Notes under the pieces: generated by a model
Told to the model about the DNA's origin: nothing
Databases searched by the model: none
What the model saw: only the letters and a program-made list of their open reading frames with translations
Origin: SVTX01 sp045653805
GTDB taxonomy: Bacteria; Bacillota; Clostridia; Oscillospirales; CAG-272
Length of the DNA stretch: 64,000 nt
NCBI GenBank assembly: GCA_045653805.1
Contig: JAZOMF010000084.1
Coordinates: 1 to 64,000, forward strand
Reading direction: 5' to 3'
Made by a program: the position numbers and the translations under genes
Shown: positions 8,697-16,370 of the stretch, in pieces
Layout: each line of letters opens with the position of its first letter
Position numbering within the stretch: position 1 is the first letter of the stretch

Positions 8697-9881
8697 TCAA
8701 TGATGGAACAATCTCATGCCGGTAAACGCCATGCTCATATTATATTTATCACAGCACTCAATAACTACATCATCTCGGATAGAACCGCCGGGCTCTGCAA
8801 TGTACTTAACGCCGCTCTTCTTCGCTCTCTCAATGTTGTCGCTGAAGGGGAAGAATGCGTCCGAACCGAGGGCAACGCCGTCGATAGTATCAAGATATGC
8901 TCTCTGCTCCTCCTTGGTAAAGGGAGAAGGCTGCTCCGTAAAATACTTCTGCCAGTTTCCGTCAGCGCAAACGTCCTCTTCGTTCTGGTTGATGTAACCG
9001 TCGATAACGTTATCTCTGTCGGGACGACCGAGAGTGGACTTGAAGGGGAGATTAAGCACCTTGTCGCTCTGACGGAGGAACCAGGTGTCTGCCTTGCCGC
9101 CTGCGAGACGGGTGCAGTGAACTCTGGACTGCTGACCGGCACCTACACCGATCGCCTGACCGTCCACAGCGAAGCAAACCGAATTGGACTGGGTATATTT
9201 AAGGGTAATAAGCGAAATGATGAGGTCGCGGATAGCGCTCTCGGGCATTTCCTTATTAGCGGTAACGATATTGGTGAGAAGCTCGCGGTCGATCTTAAAG
9301 TTGTTTCTTCCCTGTTCGAAGGTGATGCCGTAAACCTGCTTGGTCTCGATCTCTGCAGGAACGAAATCGGGGTCGATCGCCACGATATTGTAGCTTCCCT
9401 TTCTCTTGACCTTGAGAATTTCAAGAGCCTCGGGCTCATATCCGGGAGCGATGATACCGTCGGAAACCTCGCGAGCGATCATCCTTGCGGTGGTAACGTC
9501 ACAAACGTCGCTGAGCGCTACCCAGTCACCAAAAGAGCACATTCTATCCGTTCCTCTTGCTCTTGCATACGCGCAAGCCAAGGGAGACTCGTCAAGACCC
9601 TCGATATCGTCAACAAAGCATGCCTTCTTCAGCTTTTCGGAAAGCGGAATACCAACTGCCGCACTTGTGGGGCTTACGTGCTTGAAGGAGGTAACTGCGG
9701 GAAGGCCAAGAGCCTCTTTAAGCTCCTTAACAAGCTGCCAAGAGTTGAACGCGTCAAGGAAATTGATGTATCCGGGTCTGCCGTTAAGAATTTCAATGGG
9801 AAGCTCGCCGCCATCGTGCATATAAATTTTAGCAGGTTTTTGGTTAGGGTTACAACCGTATTTAAGTTCAAATTCTTTCAT
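8697..9881 (-). CDS. purH: AICAR transformylase without the IMP cyclohydrolase domain
   Basis: Transfers a formyl group from 10-formyl-THF to AICAR. At 394 residues it corresponds only to the C-terminal half of bacterial PurH (about 510-530 residues). It opens KYGCNPNQKPA and carries FKHVSPTSAAVG near 67 with the Lys-His pair of the transformylase, QSNSVCFA and GAGQQSRVHC. The cyclohydrolase (MGS-fold) half is missing and is evidently replaced by the neighbouring purO. Start ATG follows AGAGG. It lies between purO and purD. Confidence 0.93.
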   Translation of the reverse strand: MKEFELKYGCNPNQKPAKIYMHDGGELPIEILNGRPGYINFLDAFNSWQLVKELKEALGLPAVTSFKHVSPTSAAVGIPLSEKLKKACFVDDIEGLDESPLACAYARARGTDRMCSFGDWVALSDVCDVTTARMIAREVSDGIIAPGYEPEALEILKVKRKGSYNIVAIDPDFVPAEIETKQVYGITFEQGRNNFKIDRELLTNIVTANKEMPESAIRDLIISLITLKYTQSNSVCFAVDGQAIGVGAGQQSRVHCTRLAGGKADTWFLRQSDKVLNLPFKSTLGRPDRDNVIDGYINQNEEDVCADGNWQKYFTEQPSPFTKEEQRAYLDTIDGVALGSDAFFPFSDNIERAKKSGVKYIAEPGGSIRDDVVIECCDKYNMSMAFTGMRLFHH

Positions 9882-9899
9882 TTTTTACCTCTTAGTGAT

Positions 9900-9970
9900 G
9901 TGGGGAAGAGAGAACTTTTTAGGAAAAAGTTCTCTCTTCCCCACACCCCATCTCTTTCAAAAACTTTTAA
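9900..9970. repeat. Long perfect hairpin element with conserved head, copy 2
   Basis: Arms 9900-9920 and 9924-9944 are a perfect 21-base inverted repeat with a three-base loop (arm begins GTGGGGAAGAGAG). The head on the minus strand reads TTTTTGAAAGAGATGGGG, close to copy 1 at 1651-1724. It sits between purO and purH inside the operon and could attenuate or process the message. Confidence 0.7.
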
Positions 9971-10017
9971 ATATTTGGGATGATTTGTGTGGGTTTGTTT
10001 ATTTCTCTACGCAAGAA

Positions 10018-10734
10018 TTATTTGTTCTTATTCACAATTCTTGTCTCGGTCTCACCGCTTTCGATGTCGATGTAGCGGACGAACAAGGAAACCTTGTTAT
10101 CCTCGTTGAGGTTTGTCCATATAAGATCGGTCAACGCGTCGATAGAGGCGTCGGGAAGCTCCAAGGTCTTGGGTTCGCCCTCAAAAGAAGGCAGGGGGTT
10201 GCCGTCGCAGTTGTAGGTGTGAATGAATTTCGCCTTACCGCAAAGAGGATTGGAGTAAGCGTAAGTAAATCTCTCGCAAGAGCTGTCATCTCCCTCGGCG
10301 CTCTTGAGAATAGACATAGCATAGTTCATCTGACCGTTTTCGCGGTGAATGATACCCGAAATTCTGGGAGTGAAATTGGGAGCATCGTCCTCAAACTCAC
10401 GAGTGCGGAGCGCCTGCTCAAAGGTCATCTGCTTGTCCATAAGATCGTAAATCGTGTCGGTCTGATCACCGTTGGTAACTATGGTCTTGTTTCCAAGCAC
10501 TCTTACGGGATAGTAGATGATAAGATGGGGGTCTACCATCTTAGATTCATCGAATGCCTTTGTTCTCATGTTTTCGCCTTCAGCAACGAAAACTCTATTG
10601 CGGCTGTTAACGCTACGACCCATAATGAAGTAAGCGGTTACTGCCTTTTTGCCGTCGGCGCTTTTGCCGATAATGATTCCTCTGCCGTGGTAAGCAAGAG
10701 AATTAAGCTCGTCCTTGATAGTAGAAATTTTCAT
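10018..10734 (-). CDS. purO: IMP cyclohydrolase, archaeal PurO type
   Basis: Closes FAICAR to IMP, the last step of purine synthesis. The 238-residue sequence matches the PurO/IMP_cyclohyd family: YHGRGIIIGKS near 14-24, AYFIMGRSVNSRNR near 34-47, and a conserved NPLCGKAKFIHTYNCDGNPL segment near 160. It is unrelated to the PurH cyclohydrolase domain, which is absent next door, so context and sequence agree. Start ATG follows AGGAGA. Flanked by repeat elements on both sides within the operon. Confidence 0.9.
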   Translation of the reverse strand: MKISTIKDELNSLAYHGRGIIIGKSADGKKAVTAYFIMGRSVNSRNRVFVAEGENMRTKAFDESKMVDPHLIIYYPVRVLGNKTIVTNGDQTDTIYDLMDKQMTFEQALRTREFEDDAPNFTPRISGIIHRENGQMNYAMSILKSAEGDDSSCERFTYAYSNPLCGKAKFIHTYNCDGNPLPSFEGEPKTLELPDASIDALTDLIWTNLNEDNKVSLFVRYIDIESGETETRIVNKNK

Positions 10735-10804
10735 ATATTTTCTCCTGAATTTTAATTCAAATTTTGATTTATCGGTGTGTTTGGCGATGAAGATTTACGC
10801 GGCA

Positions 10805-10941
10805 AGGCTCCCTCCGGGAGGGAGCTGGCGGCGTAGCCGACTGAGGGAGAGCGCGGGGATAATGAAGCAAATATAAGCTTTTTGTCCCGCAGGCTCCTTC
10901 CACCGCTTCGCGGTCCCCCTCCCTCCCGGAGGGAGGCTTTC
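10805..10941. repeat. Pair of inverted GC-rich repeats (CTCCCTCCGGGAGGGAG family)
   Basis: Between purN and purO two related units face each other. 10807-10855 begins GCTCCCTCCGGGAGGGAGC and continues through GCCGACTGAGGGAGAGCGC. 10891-10941 carries CTCCCTCCCGGAGGGAGG in the opposite sense with ACCGCTTCGCGGT. A third copy is at 49103-49158. They look like miniature non-coding dispersed elements. Confidence 0.65.
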
Positions 10942-10984
10942 GCAAAGTTCATCTCCCAGACAAACATCAATTTATATTTTCAAA

Positions 10985-11611
10985 TCAATCTTTAATGTGA
11001 ACCTTATTATCTTCAACAACGATCTTGCCGTCGCAGAAGAGTCTTACCGCCTCGGGAAGAATCTTCCACTCGGCCTCCTCCATGATTCGTCTCTGGAGTA
11101 TTTCGGGGGTATCTCCCTCCTTAACCTCTACCGCCTTTTGAAGCACGATAGGGCCTGCATCGCATTCGGGGGTCACGATATGTACCGTCGCGCCCGAAAC
11201 CTTAACACCCTTGCGGAGCGCCGCCTCGTGGACGTAAAGACCGTAAAATCCCTTGCCGCAGAAAGATGGAATTAGAGCGGGATGAACGTTCAAGATCCTG
11301 TTGGGGAACGCCTCATAGACCTGCTCGTCGATAATGGTAAGGAAGCCTGCAAGAACTACAAGATCAATTCCCTCTGCCACCATAGTATCAGCCAGAGCCT
11401 TGGAGTACGCCGCAATGCTATCATAATCCTTGCGAGCGAGAACTCTGCCCTCAATGCCTGCATTTGCCGCTCTTTCAAGAGCGTAAACACCGGGCTTGGA
11501 TGCGATAACGAGGCTTATTTTACCTTCGCCAAGCTCCCCTCTCTTCTCGGCGTCGATAAGCGCCTGAAGATTAGTTCCGCCACCCGATACCAAAACTGCA
11601 ATTTTTGTCAT
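10985..11611 (-). CDS. purN: Phosphoribosylglycinamide formyltransferase
   Basis: Transfers the formyl group of 10-formyl-THF to GAR. 208 residues. VLVSGGGTNLQALIDA at residues 7-22 is the phosphoribosyl-binding loop. The catalytic Asn/His are in NVHPALIPSFCGKGFYG near 110, and the Asp is in HIVTPECDAGPI near 145. Length and motifs are typical. Start ATG follows AAGGTG. Downstream of purM after a 166-base gap that contains a large imperfect hairpin. Confidence 0.95.
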   Translation of the reverse strand: MTKIAVLVSGGGTNLQALIDAEKRGELGEGKISLVIASKPGVYALERAANAGIEGRVLARKDYDSIAAYSKALADTMVAEGIDLVVLAGFLTIIDEQVYEAFPNRILNVHPALIPSFCGKGFYGLYVHEAALRKGVKVSGATVHIVTPECDAGPIVLQKAVEVKEGDTPEILQRRIMEEAEWKILPEAVRLFCDGKIVVEDNKVHIKD

Positions 11612-11656
11612 ATTTTCACCTTTTCAAATGAAATTCATAATTTTATAATTACCGAG

Positions 11657-11770
11657 TTCGCTTAAGAAGCAAGCGAGGCAAGGCGTACCGCAGAAAGCAA
11701 AGCGAAGGCGTAGTTCTACCTACGTCGAGCTGCTTTCGAGGAACAACAAAGCATCGCGCCGCTTATTAAC
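11657..11770. repeat. Large imperfect hairpin between purM and purN
   Basis: The centre GGCGTAGTTCTACCTACG is flanked by GAAAGCAAAGCG on one side and GAGCTGCTTTC on the other, with outer arms TTCGCTTAAGAAGC and GCTTATTAACGAA. The whole gap can fold into one long stem. I see no reading frame. Probably another dispersed non-coding element; only one copy is seen here. Confidence 0.45.
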
Positions 11771-11777
11771 GAACGAT

Positions 11778-12827
11778 TTATTCAAGAATCACGCCTTCGT
11801 CGCCCTTGATGATTTCACCAATAACATATGCTGTTTCGCCATTTGCACGAAGAATTTCAAGCGCCTTGTCAACCTCAGCCGCAGGAACGACAACGCTCAT
11901 ACCAACGCCCATGTTATAGGTATTATACATATCTCTCTCGGGAACGTTTCCTCTCTCCGCGATAAGATCGAATATAGGAAGAACCTTTACGTCGCTCTTG
12001 TTGATCTTTGCGGTAAGTCCCCTCGGGATAGATCTCGGAATGTTCTCGTAGAAGCCACCGCCGGTGATATGAGAAATACCCTTAACATCAACTTTTTCAA
12101 GCAATGCAAGAATGCTCTTAACGTAGATCTTGGTAGGAGTAAGAAGAGTTTCAGCGATGCTCTTGCCGCCCAATCTTTCGCAGGGAACGTAGAGAGAATC
12201 GGGGTTCTTGTCTATCTCAAAAACCTTACGGCAAAGAGAAAATCCGTTAGAATGAACACCGGTGGATGCGAGCGCGATAACAACGTCACCCTCAGCCATA
12301 CGAGTGTTGTCAAGAATCTTCTTCTTGTCAACGATACCAACTGCAAAGCCTGCGAGATCGTAGTCCTCTACGGGCACCATGCCGGGATGCTCTGCGGTCT
12401 CGCCGCCGATAAGTGCCGCGCCCGACTGAACGCAACCCTCTGCAACGCCGCCGACGATAGCCGCAATTTTCTCGGGAATATTCTTTCCACAAGCGATGTA
12501 GTCAAGGAAGAAGAGGGGCTTTGCGCCACAGCAGATAATATCGTTTACACACATAGCAACTGCGTCGATACCGATAGTATCGTGCTTGTCCATAAGGATA
12601 GCCATCTTAACCTTAGTACCGCAACCGTCAGTACCCGAAACGAGAACGGGCTCTTCCATTCCCGCAACAGGGAGACCGAAGCAACCGCCAAATCCGCCTA
12701 CGTCATCAAGGCAACCCTCGTTCTTGGTTCTTGCAATGTGCTTTTTCATAAGCTCAACTGCCTTATAGCCCGCGGTAATATCAACGCCCGCTGCTGCGTA
12801 GCTTTCACTCTTAGAATTGTTATGCAT
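11778..12827 (-). CDS. purM: Phosphoribosylformylglycinamidine cyclo-ligase (AIR synthetase)
   Basis: Makes AIR from FGAM with ATP. 349 residues. SYAAAGVDITAGYKAVE is near residues 8-24, followed by GGFGGCFGL, the invariant GTDGCGTK near 65 and CVNDIICCGAKPLFFLDY near 93. ASTGVHSNGFSL and HITGGGFYENIPR follow. All are standard PurM features. A GTGAGG site lies about ten bases before the ATG. Immediately downstream of purF. Confidence 0.96.
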   Translation of the reverse strand: MHNNSKSESYAAAGVDITAGYKAVELMKKHIARTKNEGCLDDVGGFGGCFGLPVAGMEEPVLVSGTDGCGTKVKMAILMDKHDTIGIDAVAMCVNDIICCGAKPLFFLDYIACGKNIPEKIAAIVGGVAEGCVQSGAALIGGETAEHPGMVPVEDYDLAGFAVGIVDKKKILDNTRMAEGDVVIALASTGVHSNGFSLCRKVFEIDKNPDSLYVPCERLGGKSIAETLLTPTKIYVKSILALLEKVDVKGISHITGGGFYENIPRSIPRGLTAKINKSDVKVLPIFDLIAERGNVPERDMYNTYNMGVGMSVVVPAAEVDKALEILRANGETAYVIGEIIKGDEGVILE

Positions 12828-12863
12828 AATTTATTTTCCTCACTTAAATTAATTTCTTTGTTA

Positions 12864-14291
12864 TTAGTCTTCTTTTCCTGTCCAGCAGTAGGTACAGATG
12901 CAATCGGCAGGAAGTCCGATCGCATCGATAATACCCTCAACCGACTGGAACTCAAGCGATGCAAACTTAAATCTTTCGCAAATCACTTGACGAAGCTTTC
13001 TGCCCCTCTCGGTAGTACCGTCGCTGTATTCAGCAATATACTTAACTCCCTCGTCGCCTTCAAGCTCGTGAATAACTCTTCTGGCGATAAGCTCCATGGG
13101 ACTGTTGGAGCGCGAGAAATTCAAATACTTACAACCGTACATAATGGGAGGGCAAGCCGAGCGCATGTGCACCGACTTAGCGCCATTTTCATACAAGAAC
13201 TCAACCGTCTCACGAAGCTGTGTTCCTCTTACGATAGAGTCATCTACGAAGAGCAGGTTTTTGCCCTGAATAAGATCGTGTACGGGGACCTGCTTCATCT
13301 TTGCAACCTTGTTTCGGTCGGTCTGCTTTGCAGGAGTGAAGCTACGGGGCCATGTAGGCGTGTACTTGATAAAGGGACGTGTAAAGGGGAGCTGACTTGC
13401 ATTAGAATAACCGATAGCGTGAGGTGTTCCCGAATCGGGCACACCGCTTACATAGTCGATACCCTCGCAAAGACCGGCTTCTTTATCCGCTCTCGCCATT
13501 ATCTGTCCGTTGCGGTAACGCATCACCTCAACGTTAACTCCCTCGTAGGTCGCCGTGGGATAACCGTAATAGGACCAGAGGAAAGCGCATATCTTCATCT
13601 TTTTGCCGGGAGCCAAAAGCTGAACGATTCCGTCGGGGCTTATCTCGACAACCTCTCCGGGGCCAAGCTCGCGCTCGTCCTCATAGCCAAGCTTCTGATA
13701 AGCAAAGGACTCAAAGGTAACGGCATAGCCGTCCTCGTCCTTGCCGATAAGAATGGGCAGTCTTCCAAGTTTATCTCTTGCGGCGATAAGATTACCGCCG
13801 TCCTTCATAACAAGGATCGAAACCGTACCGTCAACCACGTCATTAGCGAACTTGATTCCCTCTGCGAAGCTGTCCTTCTGATTGATAAGCGCAGCCACCA
13901 GCTCGGTGGAGTTTACAACGCCGCCGGTCATAGCATTGAAATGACCCGTTGTGTGTGAGAAGTACTCTTTCAAAATGTAATCGACGTTGTTTATAATTCC
14001 AATCGTCGCAATAGCGTAAGTGCCAAGTTTAGAACGGATGAGAAGGGGCTGGGGGTCGCTATCGCTGATAGCGCCGATAGCGCTCGTTCCCTGCATCTCC
14101 TCAAAAACTCGCTCAAATTTTGTTCTGAAAGGCGAGTTAGAAATGTTATGTATCTCTCTTTGAAGTCCAAGCTCACTGTCATAGACCGCAAGACCGCCTC
14201 TCCTTGTTCCAAGATGCGAATGGTAGTCGGTTCCAAAGAACACGTCCGCCAAGCAATCCTTTCTCGATGAGATTCCGAAAAATCCTCCCAT
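12864..14291 (-). CDS. purF: Amidophosphoribosyltransferase-like protein lacking the glutaminase nucleophile
   Basis: PurF makes phosphoribosylamine from PRPP. The 475-residue sequence has the C-terminal phosphoribosyltransferase signature LLFVDDSIVRGTQLRE near 367, GVPDSGTPHAIGYS near 273 and Cys-rich segments (YGCKY; CICTYCWTGKE at the end) that fit the [4Fe-4S] ligands of the Bacillus type. The N-terminus, however, reads MGGFFGI where active enzymes expose Cys in CGxFGI, and GTRRGGLAVYD replaces the usual HRGQEGAGI. Glutamine hydrolysis is therefore unlikely as read; it may use free ammonia. I believe similar GG-start homologues occur in Bacteroidota and Clostridia, but cannot check. Start ATG follows AGAGG. 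Confidence 0.85.
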   Translation of the reverse strand: MGGFFGISSRKDCLADVFFGTDYHSHLGTRRGGLAVYDSELGLQREIHNISNSPFRTKFERVFEEMQGTSAIGAISDSDPQPLLIRSKLGTYAIATIGIINNVDYILKEYFSHTTGHFNAMTGGVVNSTELVAALINQKDSFAEGIKFANDVVDGTVSILVMKDGGNLIAARDKLGRLPILIGKDEDGYAVTFESFAYQKLGYEDERELGPGEVVEISPDGIVQLLAPGKKMKICAFLWSYYGYPTATYEGVNVEVMRYRNGQIMARADKEAGLCEGIDYVSGVPDSGTPHAIGYSNASQLPFTRPFIKYTPTWPRSFTPAKQTDRNKVAKMKQVPVHDLIQGKNLLFVDDSIVRGTQLRETVEFLYENGAKSVHMRSACPPIMYGCKYLNFSRSNSPMELIARRVIHELEGDEGVKYIAEYSDGTTERGRKLRQVICERFKFASLEFQSVEGIIDAIGLPADCICTYCWTGKED

Positions 14292-14330
14292 GGATGTACC
14301 TCTTTTGCTGAAATTTACGAAAATTAAAAA

Positions 14331-14825
14331 TTACTTGTTATACTCTGCCGCGATTGCCGCGTCTTTTTCTAATACAGCCTTAGCATCTGCCTCTCTCTTT
14401 GCCACTATCTTCGCGTCAAGCTCAGGATCAGAGATAGCAAGGATTTGCGCCGCAAGAAGAGCCGCGTTGGTCGCACCGTCGATAGCAACGGTTGCCACGG
14501 GAATTCCCGAGGGCATCATAACGGTGGAGAGTAGCGCGTCAAGTCCGTCAAGATTTGTGGACTTGCAAGGAATACCGATTACAGGAAGCGTGGTATTAGC
14601 CGCAACCGCACCTGCCAGATGCGCCGCCATACCTGCCGCCCCGATCATAACGCCAAAGCCGTTAGCCTTTGCATTTTTGGTGAATTCTGCCGCCTCAACG
14701 GGAGTGCGGTGCGCGGAATAAACGTGAACCTCATAAGGAATATCAAAAGACGCAAGTGTATCCAGTGCCTTCTTAACAACAGGCATATCACTTGCGCTTC
14801 CCATAAGAATACCGACTTTTTTCAT
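14331..14825 (-). CDS. purE: N5-carboxyaminoimidazole ribonucleotide mutase (class I PurE)
   Basis: Rearranges N5-CAIR to CAIR. 164 residues. The motifs GILMGSASDMPVV near residues 4-16, SAHRTP near 42-47, GMAAHLAG and MPSGIPVATVAI are those of class I PurE. It is the first gene of the operon, directly downstream of the ZTP riboswitch. No PurK, PurB or PurC is in the window, so these must be encoded elsewhere if the pathway is complete. A GGAGG site precedes the ATG. Confidence 0.95.
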   Translation of the reverse strand: MKKVGILMGSASDMPVVKKALDTLASFDIPYEVHVYSAHRTPVEAAEFTKNAKANGFGVMIGAAGMAAHLAGAVAANTTLPVIGIPCKSTNLDGLDALLSTVMMPSGIPVATVAIDGATNAALLAAQILAISDPELDAKIVAKREADAKAVLEKDAAIAAEYNK

Positions 14826-14884
14826 GCTTTAAGCCTCCAATTTATAGTCAAAAAATATTAGGTTAATGAAATTTCCGCCGAATA

Positions 14885-14927
14885 ATAAAAAACGGCACAC
14901 TTATCCCACTAGGGAAGAAGTGAGCCC
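14885..14927 (-). terminator. Riboswitch expression platform: intrinsic terminator
   Basis: On the minus strand GGCTCACTT-CTTCCC and GGGATAAGTGTGCC pair around TAGT and are followed by TTTTTT (14887-14892). The 5' arm shares the GGGC that ends the ZTP aptamer, so ligand binding and terminator formation should exclude each other. Confidence 0.8.
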
Positions 14928-14992
14928 AGACGGTCGGCAATATCGATCTCTGTTCCACCGTGGTTAAAGCCACTTATTCCGTCAGTCGCAGA
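14924..14992 (-). ncRNA. ZTP riboswitch (pfl motif)
   Basis: The minus-strand leader of purE carries the two conserved halves of the pfl motif: GCGACTGACGG (14979-14990) and GCCGACCGTCTGGGC (14924-14938). GTGGCTTTAACCAC lies between them as a variable stem. The class senses ZMP/ZTP (AICAR phosphates), which build up when 10-formyl-THF is short, and turns on purine and folate genes. The downstream operon includes purH and fhs, a classic target. The overlapping terminator makes this an ON switch by inference. Confidence 0.93.
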
Positions 14993-15014
14993 AATCATAC
15001 AAAATCACAATATT

Positions 15015-15043
15015 ATAATATCACATATATATTAAAAAGTCAA
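15015..15043 (-). promoter_or_regulatory. Promoter of the purine operon
   Basis: TTGACT (15038-15043), a 17-base spacer and TATTAT (15015-15020) on the minus strand. Start predicted near 15008, about 16 bases before the riboswitch aptamer. Confidence 0.8.
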
Positions 15044-15110
15044 GACTTTTTTTTATTCCGAAAGCAAAAAAAGCACAATCGGAAAACACTACAAAAAGCC
15101 TTGACCTTTA

Positions 15111-15572
15111 TCATTTTTTATTGTTGTTTTTGACTCGGTATTTTAGATTTTTCAAGAGAAAAATCACAGTGCACGCCAGGGCAACTCCCACAACATATCC
15201 GCATACGTCTATCCAAACGTCAGTCAATGCCGAGCCTCTGTCGCTGAATATCTGTAAGGTCTCGTCGATAACCGGTATTAAGAGACCTATAAATGCCACA
15301 AAGGAGTATACAAAATACGTTTTTTTAAACCAAACCTTCGATAGCCAAATCATCACAACGCCAAAAGCAAAAAATTCAACAAAATGACCCATTTTGCGAA
15401 CCGACAGACCGCCAACGGTCTGGTTCGCATCCCCTTCCCCAAGGAAGCTTGCTAAAAATTCTCCTACCGCACTGCTAAATTTACCGGATACGTCGGGAGG
15501 CAAGAGTGAGTTCCCCAGAATAAACACCAGCACCAGAATGCACAGCACTCCAAGTATAATTTTTTTCATCAT
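15111..15572 (-). CDS. VanZ-like membrane protein
   Basis: A 153-residue membrane protein with four hydrophobic segments. The VanZ-family features are an early GNSLLPP, RKMGHFVEFFAFG near 59-71 and DETLQIFSDRGSALTDVW near 105-122. VanZ relatives are linked to teicoplanin resistance and to envelope polymers, but most have no known biochemical role. It is the last gene of the exopolysaccharide control operon. The ATG at 15572 follows AGGT; the upstream TTG is less likely. No clear terminator follows. Confidence 0.85.
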   Translation of the reverse strand: MMKKIILGVLCILVLVFILGNSLLPPDVSGKFSSAVGEFLASFLGEGDANQTVGGLSVRKMGHFVEFFAFGVVMIWLSKVWFKKTYFVYSFVAFIGLLIPVIDETLQIFSDRGSALTDVWIDVCGYVVGVALACTVIFLLKNLKYRVKNNNKK

Positions 15573-15587
15573 AGCAATCAACCTGCG

Positions 15588-16370
15588 TCAGCACACAGGC
15601 GACATTTCAGAGAACACAAAGTCACCAAACTCGTTCAGTTTATTTATTGCATCTGCATTAAGCTTGCGTGAAATAACCTTGTATGCGTCACCAATATTAG
15701 GTGCTCTTACGGTGTCGCCGTGACAATCCGACCCAATAAAATCTATTTGTCCTTCTTTAAGCATTTTAAGAACCTTTTTTCGGGTTTTTCCGTTCAAAAA
15801 GCTCTCGGCATTGCACTGTATTAAAAGTTCCTGAGCGAACATCTCATCTATAATTTCCCTTGACTGATAAGGAAAATATCGATCTAAATGCGCAATGACA
15901 GGAATAATCTCAAGTGCGGTTTTCATTTCAAACAATTCATCCAGCATTGTCTCGCTCCATCTTTCAAATGGCATTTCCACAAGCAAAATTCGCGAATCCG
16001 AAACACACATTTTCTTCATCCAATCACATCTTGAAATACCGGAAAAATAAGCAACCTCGGCTCCCAAATAAAGCGTGGGGTAATCATCCTTGTATGAGCT
16101 GTTCTGTTTCATTGCAGAAACCAATTTTTCCACTCCGGCACTTCTCTTTTCAAGAAATTCCTCGGGATTATATATGTGAGGATAAAAATGTGGTGTGGCA
16201 ACTATGCGCTTGATACCTTGAGTCCTGGACGCCGCAAGCATTCGGAGAGACTCGTCAACACTTCCGCTTCCATCGTCTACACACGGCAAAACATGGGCGT
16301 GAAAATCGGTATAAATACCGGAATCTCTAACACTTGTGGCATTATTTTTTTGCTTTTTCGTAAAAAACAT
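15588..16370 (-). CDS. cpsB: CpsB/YwqE-type tyrosine-protein phosphatase (PHP family)
   Basis: Manganese-dependent phosphatase that would dephosphorylate the tyrosine kinase encoded upstream. About 260 residues. DFHAHVLPCVDDGSGS near 22-37 carries the PHP metal ligands, followed by VATPHFYPHIY, VIAHLDRYFPY and SDCHGD near 218. The chosen ATG overlaps the end of the LCP gene by 29 bases, which suggests coupled translation. It completes a kinase-modulator-phosphatase set with the genes at 18.4-19.9 kb. Confidence 0.9.
   Translation of the reverse strand: MFFTKKQKNNATSVRDSGIYTDFHAHVLPCVDDGSGSVDESLRMLAASRTQGIKRIVATPHFYPHIYNPEEFLEKRSAGVEKLVSAMKQNSSYKDDYPTLYLGAEVAYFSGISRCDWMKKMCVSDSRILLVEMPFERWSETMLDELFEMKTALEIIPVIAHLDRYFPYQSREIIDEMFAQELLIQCNAESFLNGKTRKKVLKMLKEGQIDFIGSDCHGDTVRAPNIGDAYKVISRKLNADAINKLNEFGDFVFSEMSPVC

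Noticed and set aside
12069..13958. A 629-codon plus-strand frame opposite purM and purF
   Set aside because: Another antisense shadow; both purM and purF have intact motifs on the minus strand.
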